This document shows positions 9,909 to 22,572 of a stretch of 64,000 nt of DNA, in pieces (positions within the stretch are counted from its first letter, which is position 1; every line of letters begins with the position of its first letter). The stretch is taken from the NCBI GenBank assembly GCA_027924585.1, contig BSBM01001067.1:6842501-6906500 (forward strand). The letters are read 5' to 3'. Origin of the DNA: Larix kaempferi (lineage: Eukaryota > Streptophyta > Pinopsida > Pinales > Pinaceae). Under the pieces are notes generated by a model that saw nothing but the letters and a program-made list of their open reading frames with translations, made no database searches and was not told where the DNA came from. Made by a program: the position numbers and the translations under genes.

Positions 9909-12900
9909 TGTAACATCCCCAAAAATTGACAAAAATTTAAATCTTTTACGTAGCATTAAATGCTTGTATTGGCTGTGCGGAAGTATTAAAAGTGTTAACT
10001 TAAACACATCTAAACACTAATTAAAAAATTTCTTAACGACAACAACTTCTAAATCTGTCGTCAGTGACAAAAGGTTTAGATAACTTATGAACAACGACAA
10101 TTGTCGTAACTGCTGTTAACTTAACTAGTGACTCAAATGTTGAAAAGTCATTTATCGTCAATCAAAATTAGAATGTTTTATATTATGTATTTAATTTGTT
10201 CATATGCATAACGTCAGATTTCGTTTTATTTTATAAATTTTTATGCTAGAGACTAATTACTCGTCTCAATGTAATGAAGGGGTTCTTGTGTACGCCCCGA
10301 GCCTTACTTAGCTATTGATAGCTAATGCTCCTAAAATCTATTTGCAAAATGTAGGTAAGACAGAGAAATTCCAACTGAAGTATATCATTGCATTTTAGAT
10401 TAATCTTGCAGTACAATGTTTATCCTTTACACTTGAAATACGAATGTGTAGAGAAAATTATCTGCCTTGCAATCAAACTTAGGTATTTTATGTAATTGCA
10501 TCGGTTATCCCCATATATTTTGTATTCATATAATTTGCTTGGTTTCATCTATTTTAATAAACAAAATGATAACCTATTCTATCCAAAACTATGGAGAAAT
10601 TACCTTGCAATACATTTCACCCTATTATATCCAACTATGGAAATAATACATTGTAATATAAATCAATGGTATAGAATATATAGTTTATATGCCTAACTTA
10701 TGTTATACCTTATGAACATAGACGAATCTATATATTACAGCTATGGTTCAAATGCATATTCTATATGCAAAAACTATATGCATGAAAACTTTAACACTAG
10801 CCTTGACTATGAAAATATATGGGTTTGCCATCATAATAAAATACGATCCATAGACCCCAAACTTTATAAACCATGCAAGAACTGTATCTAAGGTCAATAA
10901 TCATTGTAGTGGATATATGCGTTGGAAATTTCTCGGCGTTGGTAGCTATAGTGTTTAATGCTATTGAAAATTGTTGGTGATTGTAATGTTGGCGTGCCCT
11001 TATGGCTAGATCTGCACCGTTGATCTCGTGGATGTTCTCGGGTTTTGGGTTAAACCCTAACCTGGCATTGATATGCCAACCTCTTTGTAATTTACTTAAT
11101 TTTTTCAAAATCATGTGGGTGAGGCCGACAAGCTCTCTATTTTTCAAGGTTTGTAACTTTACTTGAAGAAGCATCCCAGGGTTTTGATACCGTGACCTGC
11201 TGTTTGTAATGGTTACTAGAGTTTCAAGGTTTTGCATTCTGCACAGGTCTCAACTCTTATGGGGGTTCAAAGGTGAAACCTTCTACTGTCACCAGGAGCG
11301 TTTATGGAGGTGAAAACTCAAACATCGCTTCATCATAAGCAATTTATACAGGGTTTGGCTTCTTTTGGGTGTTGATAGTGAAATCTTAAACCATTACTGT
11401 ATGCGTTGATGATTAAGCCCGGATACTCCAATTGTGCTTTAGTTATTTGCAGGTGAAGTAATAGTTCCTTTTTCTGAGTTTCGGTGATTGTTTAACAAAT
11501 TCTTTTGTTTTAAAAACTCAGTCCTGAGTATAACCAGTTGTCATGTTGCTTTTCTGGGCAGGTGCATTTCCTCGGCAAAGGTTTGCAGTTGGCCCGAATC
11601 AGGGATGGGAGCTTTGATACGGCCTTGGTAAGCCTCGGTGACATCCACAAGGATATCCATGATACTGGGAAGATCTTGGCATCATACAAGTTTTTGTTTG
11701 TTTAGCCGAGAGTTGGTTTATTTATAAATTTGGTTTCGTCAGGATTCGAAAGTGTTTCAGACTTGGTTGTACTAAAAACCTAAGCTGTAAGGAATTTTAT
11801 TTTTAAGGTTCTTAACCTTTGACTCGTACCTCTCATCGGCTTCATGATGCACTGCCTTGGTCACTGTTGTTTTTGAGGTTTAAATAAAATGACTATTTCA
11901 AAATCGAAATGTTTGGTCTACTGTCTAGAAATACTTATTCGGCAATGATTAAGTTGTTTTGTTAAGAATTCTTGAAGAATTGTTTTGGAAATCGATTTTG
12001 GTTTATGATGTAATGTAGGGAGGGTTGAACCCTTTACCATAACTTGTATTATTTTTATTTTGAAATGCATGACTATGAATACGGTTTTACAAGAAATAAA
12101 ATGTTGACAGACATAGAGTAATATTTCGGCATTTCAATGTTGTTTGCAAAGTCTGATAGTTATAATAAATGTTTAGGGAAGAGCCCGTCACTGTATTTTG
12201 AAGGGTTATCATGTTTAGGTTTTGTTTTATAAACAAGCCGAAATGGCTGGGTTGTAAACCCTACTGCAAGAAACTTTACTGTGTTTAAAAGTTTTGTTAA
12301 GGGTTTCAAACTCTGGTCGTGTTACACTCCTTTGTTTTCGTATACAAATGGATTAAATACTTGAAAAGCTAAGAGAATCTTACGCTTAGGGTTTGAACCC
12401 TGGGAAATCACATATATTTAATAGATACTATTTATCCTGTACTAGATATTTAAATACGTAATGAAAACTTACGGTGATAAAATATCTTAATGCTGAAAGT
12501 GTGTAATAAAGTTTATAGATGTAAATTACTATTTCTCTGTTACAGTATTAACTTCGTTTTTGTTATAAAATACTTGCACTATGAGTTTCGACAAAGTTAG
12601 GTTTTATAAAGTCGTTGTTTAACTTAGACATGTTCTCTGTATTGTACAATTTGATGCAAGCAATTTGTTAATGTTTATATAGTGAGTTGATATTTTAAAA
12701 GAATCTCTATAATAGTTCTTTGGTTCGAATGACTGTATCTGCTATAGTTTGAAAGAAAATACTTAGAATAATATGATGTTATAAATAAAAAGCAAGGATT
12801 TTGTTGTTAAGCATATACAATGAAAATACTTTATGTTTCCTAGTTAGATTATGAAATGTCTATGAAAAGAAGACAGTATTACAGTACTGAAATAATATAG

Positions 12901-13981
12901 ATCTGTTTATAAAAGAAATATTTTAAATTTATTCACTGTACAATATCATTCTGATCTATTCTAAATATCCTTCCCTGTACTAGAGTACGACACTATAACC
13001 AGTGTGTGGAAAAATGCAGGGAAGCATTTTATTCTATCATTCTCATTAAATTATACAATTTAACTATCCATCTAATCATTGTAACTTAACAGATGCATGT
13101 CTCATTAGAATAATTTAATATTACAGTAAGTAAAAAATTACTAACAATCAAAGAATATTTAGAATGAGATAATACTGATAACACAACAACATTCAGAACA
13201 TTAACTAATTAACGATTAGTTTGGTAGAAAGTAAATAAGATAACACAATTGAACTCGATAACTTTGTAGAAGAAACAAACAACCAAAGGAGCCTGTTCCA
13301 CCCAACCTGCTCCTAAAGACAGCCAAGTTACTTGTCTTAGGACCCCTGAGCCTGTTCACTGAACCAACAGGATGAAGATACTATGTGGAGTAATGGAATA
13401 AATTCCTCTGCAACTCAGCAGTAGCACTAAACAATGGCACTTCCTGCCTTTAGCAATATTGAACTCAACAATGTGGCTGCACTAGTTCATAATGCAGTCT
13501 TAACTCACTCAATCACTTCTAACCTTCCCCTCATCGAATCTCTTATGCTCAGAAATTATCACAAGGTAAGAATGAACAACCTCCTGCTGAATTCAATGGG
13601 AAGATAAGTAGCATGCCTAGGTCTTCTGGTCAGTTTATTTCAGTAAATGAGCCACCTGCTCAGTTCCACTTTCTTGGGGAACATGACCATAAAAGTAGGG
13701 AAGTTTCCCCCTGCAACAGTTAGAAGTGAGTTGAGGATGCTGCCAAGTGTCTGTTTTCTCTCCACCCCAGTCCATTCCTCCTAGTGGGTCAGTGAACACT
13801 CATTCAACAGTCTCCTTTGGATGTTTGTCTCCACTTTTATTTATTTATAATAAAATATTCAAAGTAATTAATTATAGTCATCCTTGACCCCACTTTGTCA
13901 ATAGTCATAAAACTTTACAATAAAAATAAAACATTATGTTTTCTGCATAACATAAAATGTCTAGAACTTGGGTATGTGACA
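9909..13981 (-). mobile_element. Solo LTR (4.07 kb) of a Tekay-like family
   Basis: Starts TGTAACATCCC and ends GGGTATGTGACA, the same ends as the LTRs of the chromovirus at 27404-55408. Internal landmarks are shared in the same order: a GCTTACTTAGCTAT-type block (10306 against 27789), the PPT-like CTTAGGACCCC with a GAGCCTGTTC block (13338 against 30804), and CCTCCTAGTGGGTCAGTGAA (13784 against 31255). It is flanked by TGACT on both sides (9904-9908 and 13982-13986). There is no internal region, so it is a solo LTR from recombination between two LTRs. It is diverged enough from the 27404-55408 LTRs to be another subfamily. Strand is given as for that element. Confidence 0.88.
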
Positions 13982-14329
13982 TGACTTGACTACTACATCC
14001 TACTGATCATGGGTGCCGTAATTAGTACCTATATTGCCTTTCTAGCTAGTTGTGTTTCTCTACTACAAATAATCAATCATGCTATTTGAATTGAAGACAA
14101 TTGTTGCTATCGGAATTGATGTCGTCGAACCAAATGGGTTAATCGGGTGAACCTCATCATATCATAGCTAATTCATTGTCAACCCCGGCCGCCAGTTTTA
14201 ACTAATCCTCCAAGTATAAGTATATGACAAAAGAAACTATGAAGAAAGAGCAGTAGGTGAGCATGAAGATGAAGTTGCTCTGCATGAATAATCTTTAGCT
14301 CGTGTATTATATATGCAATTATGAAAAAT
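13982..14329. other. Unassigned sequence between solo LTR and copia element
   Basis: Begins with the right copy of the TGACT duplication (13982-13986) and ends with AAAAT (14325-14329), the probable target duplication of the copia element. No gene, LTR or repeat is recognisable in the 340 bases between. Confidence 0.4.
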
Positions 14330-14852
14330 TGAAGAATATGAAAAAAATGGATTTAAGTGATCATTGAGGAGTCACGCCCAAAAAATACATATTCAAAAAT
14401 AAACTCTGTTTGAAAATCTGATCAGTGATTATGAGCTATAGCTTATGAAAAAACAAAAGTAAAACTCAGATATCAAATTCAGGAAATCACAGTCACAACA
14501 TTTATTCCAAAACAGTAAAGAAGGGTACAAAGTACCTCTATTACAAAACAGTAAAAAACAGAGTATGCTCTGTTTTCACACATAAAATTTTAGACTAGTC
14601 TCTATTATAGTGCACAAGTAACAAAACTTTATCACTACAAAACTCACTAAAAAACCTTATGATAAACAAGAATTACATTCTCTATAAATAGAGTTTGATG
14701 GGCTTCAATTTAGCGAATGCAAATGAAAACGTGGAGATTTAAGAGGAGAAATGTGGCAATTTCAGAATAGAAAATGGCAGAGACGGTTATTCGAAGAAGA
14801 GGCTCCTCTAGCTGTCACAGACATGCCGAAAACCCAGGCATTAGTTCCTTCA
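14330..14852 (-). repeat. 3' LTR of the copia element
   Basis: 523 bp. Plus-strand start TGAAGAATATG and end TTCCTTCA. It pairs with 18972-19499 with scattered substitutions. Confidence 0.88.
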
Positions 14853-14863
14853 ATATTCCCCTT
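14853..14863 (-). other. Polypurine tract of the copia element
   Basis: Minus strand reads AAGGGGAATAT immediately before the 3' LTR. Confidence 0.75.
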
Positions 14864-14880
14864 AATGTCAAGTTTGAGGA

Positions 14881-16452
14881 TTACCAACTGTGATCTGAGT
14901 TCCTCCAATCGATCCTTTGGAAGAGCCTTAGTAAAAATGTCCGCAAGCTGATCTTCAGATTTACAAAATTAAAAAAAAAAAGAAATTCTTGTTGGATAAG
15001 CTCTCTAATGAAGTGATGGCGAATGTCAATGTGTTTTCTCCTTCTGTGGAGAACTAAATTCTTTGTCATGGAGATAGTACTTTGATTATCGCAGTAAATT
15101 TTGATGGGTTTACATATTTCCATTCCCAAATATTCCACCAACCTTGCCAACCAAATGGCTTGTGTGCTTGTTGATGATGCAACGATATATTCTGCTTCAA
15201 CTGTAGATAGTGCAACAGTGGGTTGCTTTTTGCTGCTCCAAGAAACAAGGTTTCCTCCAAAGAGAAAAGCATATCCCGAGGTACTCTTTTGATCATCCAA
15301 GCTTCCTTCCCAATCTGTATCTGTGTATGCTACAACATTTGAATCATTAGTAGAGGTATAAAAAAATCCATAAAATTTAGTACCACTTACATATCTGAGA
15401 ATCCTTTTGGCTTCCTGCCAATGGGACTCATGAGGTTGATGCATGAACCTAGCAACTAGACTGACAACAAACATAATGTCTGGTCTAGTGGATGTCAGAT
15501 ACACAAGGCTGCCAATCAGACATCTATAAAGGGTAGCATCACAAAGTGGACTTTCATCATCTTTCATTAGTTTACTCCCAACTACAAGAGGAGTGCTCAC
15601 AGGTTTACAATTTTGCATGATAAACCTCTTCAACATGTCTTCAATATATTTAGTTTGACAAATAGATATACCTTCAGTTGTTTGTTGAATTTGCAGTCCC
15701 AAGAAATATTGCATTTCTCCCAAATCAGACATTTCAAATTCTGATTTCATTGCCTCTTTAAATTCCTCCATAAGTGGAAATGAGGTGCTAATGAAGATTA
15801 AATCATCCACATATAAGAAAAGGATGATGAAATCTGACCCAACAATCTTTTTGTAGACATCACTCTCAAAAGAACATTTAACAAAACCATGATCATGAAG
15901 ATAGTCATCAATTCTAGAGTACCAATCTCTAAAGGCTTGCTTAAGACCATAAAGTGTCTTTTTAAGCCTATACACCTTATCTTCTTTACCATCAATAATG
16001 AAACCCTTAGGTTGTTCAACATAAAGTTCTTCCTTCAAATATCCATTTAAGAAAGCAGATTTAACATCCATTTGATAAACAATTAACTTTAACTGAGATG
16101 CAATGGAAAGAAATATCCTCACCGTTTCCATTCTTGCTACAGGGGAAAAAGTCTCATCATAGTCAATGCCTTCTTGTTGCACATATCCTTGTGCAACCAA
16201 ACATGCTTTATGTTTTGAAATGTTGCCATCCATATTAAATTTAAGTTTGTAAATCCACTTTACACCAATAGTGGATTTTCCATGAGGAAGATCAACTAAC
16301 ACCCATGTGTCATTTTTTTGTATTTGTGCAATATCATCTTCCATGGCTTGTATCCATAAATCATTAGAACAAGCTTCATTAAAACTGAAAGGTTCAACAT
16401 GTGCAGAAGAAAGAAGAGCAAAATTATAATCAACATACCTGAGAGGTCTCAT
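14881..16452 (-). pseudogene. Copia reverse transcriptase and RNase H (523-codon open stretch)
   Basis: Long open frame with the copia RT core: WIQAMEDDI, then VKWIYKLK, ETFSPVARMETVR, DVKSAFLNG, YGLKQAFRDWY and the catalytic box LYVDDLIF with both Asp intact. RNase H follows with AYTDTDWEG, STSGYAFL, WSSKKQPTVALSTVEAEY and CDNQST. An 11-base A run at 14971-14981 shifts the frame just before the C-terminus. In the next frame the usual tail with SEDQLADIFTKALPKDRL can be read. The upstream connection to integrase also needs a frame change near 16450. The catalytic residues look fine, but the polyprotein is broken. Confidence 0.9.
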
Positions 16453-16915
16453 ATATTTCCTTTAAACTTTTTGTTTTTCTAGGAGGGCTGAATGGAGATA
16501 TTGCTTGGCTATCAACATGAGTTCTTACAGTTGGAGAAGATGAAGATACCCTCAGTGGAGAACTCCATGAAGGTGAGCCCATATATATTGCTGTAGAGGG
16601 CTGCAAGGACTCATCATTATTATAAAAAATTAAGCCTTCAATATGTGGACCTTCAATATCTGGATTCATCACTTTAACTTCTCCTTCATTCTTGAAATAA
16701 GCTTCCCCTTAATCAAAGATCACTTCTCTACTAACATAAAGATTTTTGGTAAGTGGATCATGACATCTATAAGCTTTACTTTCTTTTGAATATCCAATGA
16801 AAACACATCTTATAGATTTTCCATCTAACTTCTGCCTTTGTTGACTAGGAATATAAACAAAACATGTAGACACAAATATTTTAAAACGAGAAACATTAGG
16901 CTTTCTATAAACCAA
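16430..16915 (-). pseudogene. Copia integrase C-terminal region and linker to RT, broken
   Basis: Frame-shifted continuation of integrase: RKPNVSRFKIF, then CVFIGYSKESKAYRC and YVSREVIFD, the typical copia region after the core. A TAA at 16709-16711 stands where Gln is expected. The frame then runs into a Ser/Pro-rich linker and changes frame into RT near 16450. Confidence 0.8.
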
Positions 16916-17790
16916 GTTTCATAAGGAGTAGAATCTTTTACCATCTTTGTAGAACTTCTGTTGAGAATATATATGGCTGAATGGACTGCATCTTCCCAAT
17001 ACATGTTTGGCAAACACATTTCTCTTAACATACATCTGGCCATTTCTACCACTGTTCTGTTTTTCCTCTTTGCTACTCCATTTTGTTGAGGAGTGTAAGT
17101 TGTAGTTAACTCCTTCTTAATGCCATGTGAGCTGCAAAATTCCTTAAATTCATTGGAGGTGAACTCTCCACCTTGATCAGTTCTCAAGACTTTCAAATAA
17201 TATCCTGATTCCTTCTCAACACGAACTTTAAACTGTTGAAAACAACTAAAAGCTTGAGATTTCTGACTTATGAAATAAACCCAGGACATTGAATAATCAT
17301 CTACAAATAGAAGAAAATATTTGTCGTTTCCAAGTGACAAGGTTTGCATAGGGCCAAAAATATCTGAAGGTACTAAAGCCAATGGCTCATATGATCTAAA
17401 CTTGTAATGAGGAAAACTTGCTCTTTGTTGCTTCCCTATGGCACAACCTTCACATATCTTATTATTGGACTCTATGGAAGAATGGAAACCTCTTACTAAA
17501 TTCTTCTTTTGCATAAGGGATAGAGATCCAAAATTAAGGTGTCCAAACCTTTTGTGCCAAAGCCAAGAATCATGGACTAAGGCCTTCAAACAAACTACAT
17601 TTGATTCCATTCTTAATAGAAACATCCTATTATCAGTCATGGGAACTTCAGCAACAAGGGCATTGTTATAAAAAATATTATAGCACTTTCCTTCAAAAAT
17701 AGTCTTGTAACTGTTATAATTTAGTTTCCCTATGCTAATCAAGTTGTTCCTTAAGTTTGGAACAAACAAGGTATCTTGAACATACATCAT
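16825..17790 (-). pseudogene. Copia integrase, catalytic Glu replaced by Lys
   Basis: HHCC zinc finger with H79, H84, C113 and C116 (WHKRFGH, then CEGCAIGK). The catalytic core has D143 in SDIFGPM and D205 in RTDQGGEF, but residue 241, exactly 35 residues further, is Lys in NGVAKRKNR where the family has Glu. The codon is at 17068-17070, and the change fits G-to-A on this strand. A one-base shift near 16920 moves the C-terminal part into another frame. Integrase inserts the cDNA into the genome; this copy should be catalytically dead. Confidence 0.9.
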
Positions 17791-17800
17791 TTTTCCATTC

Positions 17801-18919
17801 TTAACTCGTATGGAAATAGTACCTTTTTCCCATTACATCTCCTTCATTATCATTGCCAAAACTAACTGTCCCTTTCACATTCTCATTTAGCTTCACAAAC
17901 AGATTTTTATTTCCAGTCATATGATTTGAACAACCACTATCCAAATACCATGTAAAATCATCACATGCTTCAAGTTTGTTACATGTGAGAAATAAAGTTT
18001 GAGAATTTTCACCTTCTTCCTTGCTGAAATTTGAATGAGAGGTATCTCTTTTCTTGTGAAAGCAATGCCTTTCAAGGTGACCATCTTTATTGCAATAGGT
18101 AAAGTGAAAATGAACTCTACCAGAACTGTTGCTTCTTCCTCTACCTCTGCCACCTCTACCTCTGACTCTTCCATGGCCTCTACCTCCTTTGAATGATGTT
18201 GAAGAAAAATAATTTCTAACAGTGGATGACTGTTTCTTCTTATCATCTACTACCTTCAACTTGCTTTGGAATGCTTGATCCAAAAGTTCCTCATTCTCTT
18301 TCAACCTGTCTTCATGTACTTGAAGGCTTCCAAACAGATCAACAAGGGTTAGTTGTGTTAAATCCCTTGATTCTACTATAGCAATAGTGACATGATCAAA
18401 CTTCTTAGGAAGACTTCTTAATACTTTTTCTAGAATCCTTCTATCTTCAAGAGTTTCACCATGAGCATGAATAACATTAACAATATTTTGAACTCTAATA
18501 ATAAAACATTCAACACTTTCATTTTCTTGCATAGAAAGAGACTCAAAATCTCTTCTCAGCATTTGAATTTTGACAACTTTTACCTTTACAGAGCCCTTGT
18601 ATACCTTCTGCTAAGGTTTCCCAAGCATCATGGGACATTCTACATTATGCAATCTTGGGAAAAAATGAAATATCAACTCCTGTTTGAAGAATAAACAGAG
18701 CCTTAGCATCCCTTTTCCTATTCTCCTTCAATTCGGTCTTCTGATCAGCTGATAATGCTTTATAAGCACCTTATCAAATGAATCTGTGTACTCTGCAGAA
18801 ACAAGCATCCATAAATCTTGTGAGATAAGCAAAGTTCTCATCTTCACACTCTAATACTCATAATTTTCCCCACAGAAAAGAGGAATCTGGTACTGGACTG
18901 AACTGTTAGTTTGGGCCAT
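17801..18919 (-). pseudogene. Copia gag and protease, broken
   Basis: The start Met at 18919 reads MAQTNSSVQYQIPLF, soon after the primer site, typical of copia gag. Early stops follow. From 18562 a long open part has the gag core (RILEKVLRSLPKKFDHV), an Arg/Gly-rich stretch, a zinc knuckle whose first Cys seems lost (YCNKDGHLERHC) and the protease box WYLDSGCSNHMTG. A frame change at an A run near 17810 leads into the integrase frame. Confidence 0.85.
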
Positions 18920-18957
18920 TGTCTACTTCTTATGGCTACAAACAACCACAAACCAAT

Positions 18958-18969
18958 GCTCTGATACCA
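18958..18969 (-). other. Primer-binding site (initiator Met tRNA type) of the copia element
   Basis: Minus strand TGGTATCAGAGC, two bases from the 5' LTR. Confidence 0.9.
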
Positions 18970-18971
18970 AA

Positions 18972-19499
18972 TGAAGAATCTGAAAAAAATGGATTTAAGT
19001 GCTCACTGAGGAGTCACGTCCAGAAAATACAGATTCAAAAATAAACTCTGTTTGAAAATCTGATCAGTGATTATCAACTATAGCTTATGAGAAAACAAAA
19101 GTAAAACTCAGATATCAAATTCAGGAAATCATTGTCACAACATTTATTCCAAAACAGTAAACAAGGGTACAAAGTACGTCTATTACAAAACAGTAAAAAA
19201 CAGAGTATGCTCTGTTTTCACATAGAAAATTTCAGACTAGTCTCTGTTACAGTGCACAAGTAACGAAACTTAACTTTATCACTACAAAACTCACTAAAAA
19301 AACCTTATGATAAACAAGAATTACATTCTCTATAAATAAAGTTTGATGGGATTTAATTCAGCGAATGCAAATGAAAATGTGGAGATTTAAGAGGAGAAAA
19401 GTGGCAATTTCAGAACAACAAATGGCAGATATAGTTATTCGAAGAAGAGGCTCCTCCAGCTGTCACACGCATGTTGAAAACTCAGGCATTAGTTGCTTA
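18972..19499 (-). repeat. 5' LTR of the copia element
   Basis: Plus-strand start TGAAGAATCTG. The right end is damaged (CTTAA instead of CTTCA), so the last base is uncertain by two or three positions. It matches 14330-14852 throughout. Confidence 0.85.
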
Positions 19500-20633
19500 A
19501 AAAAATACTGCGTACTCAATGTAGCATTACTTGAGCAATATGAGTGTTCCCTGCCCCTGTGATTAGTAGTCCCCTTCCCTGTGTAAACTTCCTAGCATGG
19601 TGGGGTCTCCTGTGTATAAGATATTGTGAATCGGAACCTCGTGGGCGTGGGGTATTTAGAACTGGTCATGTAGAGCTCCATCATGTTCCGTAGTGGTAAG
19701 CTATGGTGCCATCGTGAAGGTTGGTTCCTTCTTCTCTTGTCCAAGATCGACTGTCTTACTTCACGGGCAGGGTGCAAGTAGAAGAAAAAATAAATAAAAT
19801 CCACATCAACATCACCAACACCATCCAAATCCAAATCATTTCAATTTACTTCTTTTTCTTTGCCTCCTCCCTTGCTAGGATACTTTTTTGTGTCTGTGTT
19901 GAAGGTGTCAGCTGGGTAGCTAGGGTTTATGGAATGCCCCAAACGATGAGAAGAAGAAGGAGATAATGCCCCCATCACTGGCCGAGAGGATAAGGCCCCT
20001 TTAAACCCTCCATACCCGATAGAGATTTACCCCCAGAAATGGAGAGGAGAAGGTCCCATCGACGCATACCCGAGTCACCTTCACAGCATGTAACATCCAC
20101 CCAACACGGTATACGATACGGTAAATGTGCTCGAGTTCTTTTCTATTACGAATTATAGCCTCAGTGGTTATTATCATCTCATTACCCTCAGTACTAGCCC
20201 ACATGGGCCTAAGTAATAGCTTCAGTGCATAAGTTTTTTTCTTTACTAATAATATAAGTTCTCTTAGTGTTTATCTAAGTATCCTATGTTTACGCATTTA
20301 ATTCTCTATAGTCCTTCACTGGTACTATCCCTATATAGTCTCCTCAGTATCAATATATTCACTATACCTGATGCATCAGTGGTCTCCTCTCTGTTATAGT
20401 CGCCTCAACTACCCCCACAACAATAATGATATAATTGGGTAGCGTTTACGATTTCAATCCAGGGAATTCAAAACGAATGGCATAATGGTGAGTAGGTAGA
20501 ATAATGAGTAGGATAAAAGACAACTAAAATTCCCAGCTTTTCCAGATTGTTATTTTGGAAAATTTGTAATTTCTGTAATCGGGATTTCTTGTTTTAGACA
20601 AATTGTCCAATTTTAAAACTACCCAGATAGTGG

Positions 20634-20700
20634 AAATTGCGATCGCCAAAATTGCGATCAAAACACTCCAAATTGCGATCAGAACACTCCAAATTGCTAT
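20634..20700. repeat. Short tandem repeat, about 22-bp unit
   Basis: Four partial units built on AAATTGCGATCAAAACACTCC, the second and third nearly identical. Confidence 0.7.
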
Positions 20701-21088
20701 TTTAATAAAAATTGCTTTGTTGGATTCCGATAAATCGAGGGCGTTTTGGTTAGCCTCCTATAACCTATCCCCCAGTGATAACCTCGAATCTCCCCCAACC
20801 GGGCGAGGGAACAAGCGACGCCACCTCTCATGTCATGCGCATGAAGTATAAACTTCTTTATGGATTTGATATGGCCAGATAGGCACCTATAGAAATTGCA
20901 TGGCACTGAGTGCCAATTATTCCTTCCTCCATCCATGATGACCTCCATCCATCAATCCAGCGAGCAAGCATGAAGGGGCTGAACAAAAAAGTAAATGATT
21001 TCATCCCAGAAACCATAGAGAAACGTCTGGAAATGCCAAAATTTATAAATAAAAACATTCCTTTCTCTCGCGTATGGTGCCAACTTGG

Positions 21089-21116
21089 GTGATATATATA
21101 TATATATATATATCAC
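21089..21116. repeat. TA microsatellite forming a perfect inverted repeat
   Basis: A TA dinucleotide run bounded by GTGA on the left and TCAC on the right, so the 28 bases are self-complementary. Confidence 0.85.
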
Positions 21117-21194
21117 GTATGATAAGAACTTGGCTTAATCTCTTCTGGTGGAACATGGGGGACCTCACTCTATCTTTTAAAGCCAGTTCGCAAG

Positions 21195-21275
21195 CAAGCC
21201 CTCACCTCTTCGCTTCTCTTCTCCCAGCCCCAGCCAACCCAATCGATCAGCTATAGTGAAAAAGGGTAAGTCTCT
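21195..21275 (+). promoter_or_regulatory. Possible 5' UTR fragment with splice-donor-like site
   Basis: A CT-rich stretch (CTCTTCGCTTCTCTTCTCCC and similar) is followed by a donor-like AAGGGTAAGTCTC near 21260, about 100 bases after the TA tract. Plant 5' UTRs with a leader intron look like this. No coding sequence follows before the retrotransposon at 22573, so this may be a promoter relic or chance. Confidence 0.25.
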
Positions 21276-22567
21276 AAAGCTCTCCCGATCTAAATCAGCT
21301 TCAGGAATTGGCATTCCCTCACATATTGAGGCACCCAGTTTTGAGCTGGGACAAAAAGAAATAGCAATAAGAATAAGGTTATTAAGAATGGTCCTGTTGG
21401 ATATTCTCCACTAAATTTGAAGTGGGCCACCAGAACAAGAATAAGAATAAGAAAGTAAGGCATGGAGTGGAATGAATCATATCCTATCCATAAGTGTCTT
21501 CAGACAAGTCCCTTTGCATATAAAACAAAAGGCATGGAGTGGAAGAATCTAATCCCATTTGGGATGAATATGCAATTTGGGGTTGGTCAAGATAAAAAGC
21601 GCTCCCAAACAAGTATTGAATAATCAGTTCAATCAATAGTGGGAGCCCTTTTTTAATCCCTGCCATGACTTTACATTGAAGTTGCATGACTTTTTCTCAA
21701 CCTTTTTCCAGCCATCCCTTATAGGGCTCTAGATACGTTTTGTTTTGATTTTCATTGTGGTATTGCATACCACTGCTTGTGCTTTTTGAGCATAATGCCC
21801 ATTGCAGTTTTTCCTTTGTTGCTTAATGTTTATGTATTCTTTAGATAGCTTCTTGCTTTTGCATCTATTGCTTCTATATTTAAGAGCCCTGTCCTTAGAG
21901 GAAACCTAATAATGAGTGTCTCCATCCTGCACATCTCTTTTTTGCATTTATTTTTGTATAGGTATGTTTTGTGTGCTTGGAACATAGTTGTATGCCATGC
22001 AACACTTATTTTCTCTACCATATTATGGAATTATTTTATTATTTTTAGGCTTTTCTAATAAGAAAAAGACAAAAAATCAAATATTTATATAAAAAAGAAG
22101 GGAGAAAGAATTCAGGTCTACATTTTTGTTTGTGGCAACAATTGTGTCACCCTTGAACAAAGCACCAATTTTGAGTCTTCTTAACAACTTGGGCCTTAGT
22201 ATTTCTTTAGGATCTGAAACATGATTTTTTGAGTTTTACTCCTCTGATTGGTTACTCTTCCAATCACTGTGAAAAATATGTTAATGCCTCCTATATTGCA
22301 AATTTGTATCATTGTTTCCTTTTTGCATCAAATGCTGCACAAGTCACAACTATGTCATACTCATGTTCAAGGGTTGTCTTTAGCCTGTATTGGCCATTCC
22401 TAAAAAAAATTGACCATCCAAATCAGCCTTCCCTATTGTCAAGAATGTCTCAATTGTATCATTACTAGCACCCTTTTCTTAGATTAGTATAGAAGGTCAC
22501 CATTGGCTTCTCATTAGTAGATAATCTATTATTGACTACAACACATTGCTATGAGAGATCAACCAAG

Positions 22568-22572
22568 AGTAG
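22568..22572. repeat. Target-site duplication AGTAG (partner 59549-59553)
   Basis: AGTAG directly before the left LTR at 22573 and directly after the right LTR at 59548; perfect match across 37 kb. Confidence 0.92.

Larger units (their letters stand above)
14330..19501 (-). mobile_element. Ty1/copia retrotransposon, full length but dead
   Basis: About 5.2 kb in minus orientation with LTRs of about 525 bp ending in the inverted repeat TGAAG/CTTCA, an initiator-Met primer site at 18958-18969, a polypurine tract at 14853-14863, and gag, protease, integrase, RT and RNase H in copia order. The probable target duplication is AAAAT (14325-14329 and about 19502-19506). Stops and frameshifts are scattered, several at A runs. 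The sub-lineage looks Tork-like, but this was not tested. Confidence 0.92.
19507..22567. other. Unassigned intergenic or old-repeat DNA
   Basis: No protein of recognisable family on either strand. It contains a short tandem repeat (20634-20700), a TA hairpin (21089-21116), a CT-rich 5'-UTR-like patch (21195-21275) and two copies of AGGCATGGAGTGGAA (21459 and 21531). A TGTAACATCC at about 20090 resembles an LTR start, but no partner or target duplication was found. Confidence 0.4.

Noticed and set aside
20090-20099. TGTAACATCC, like the start of the Tekay-type LTRs
   Set aside because: No matching end, partner or target duplication, and the following sequence does not resemble the known LTRs.
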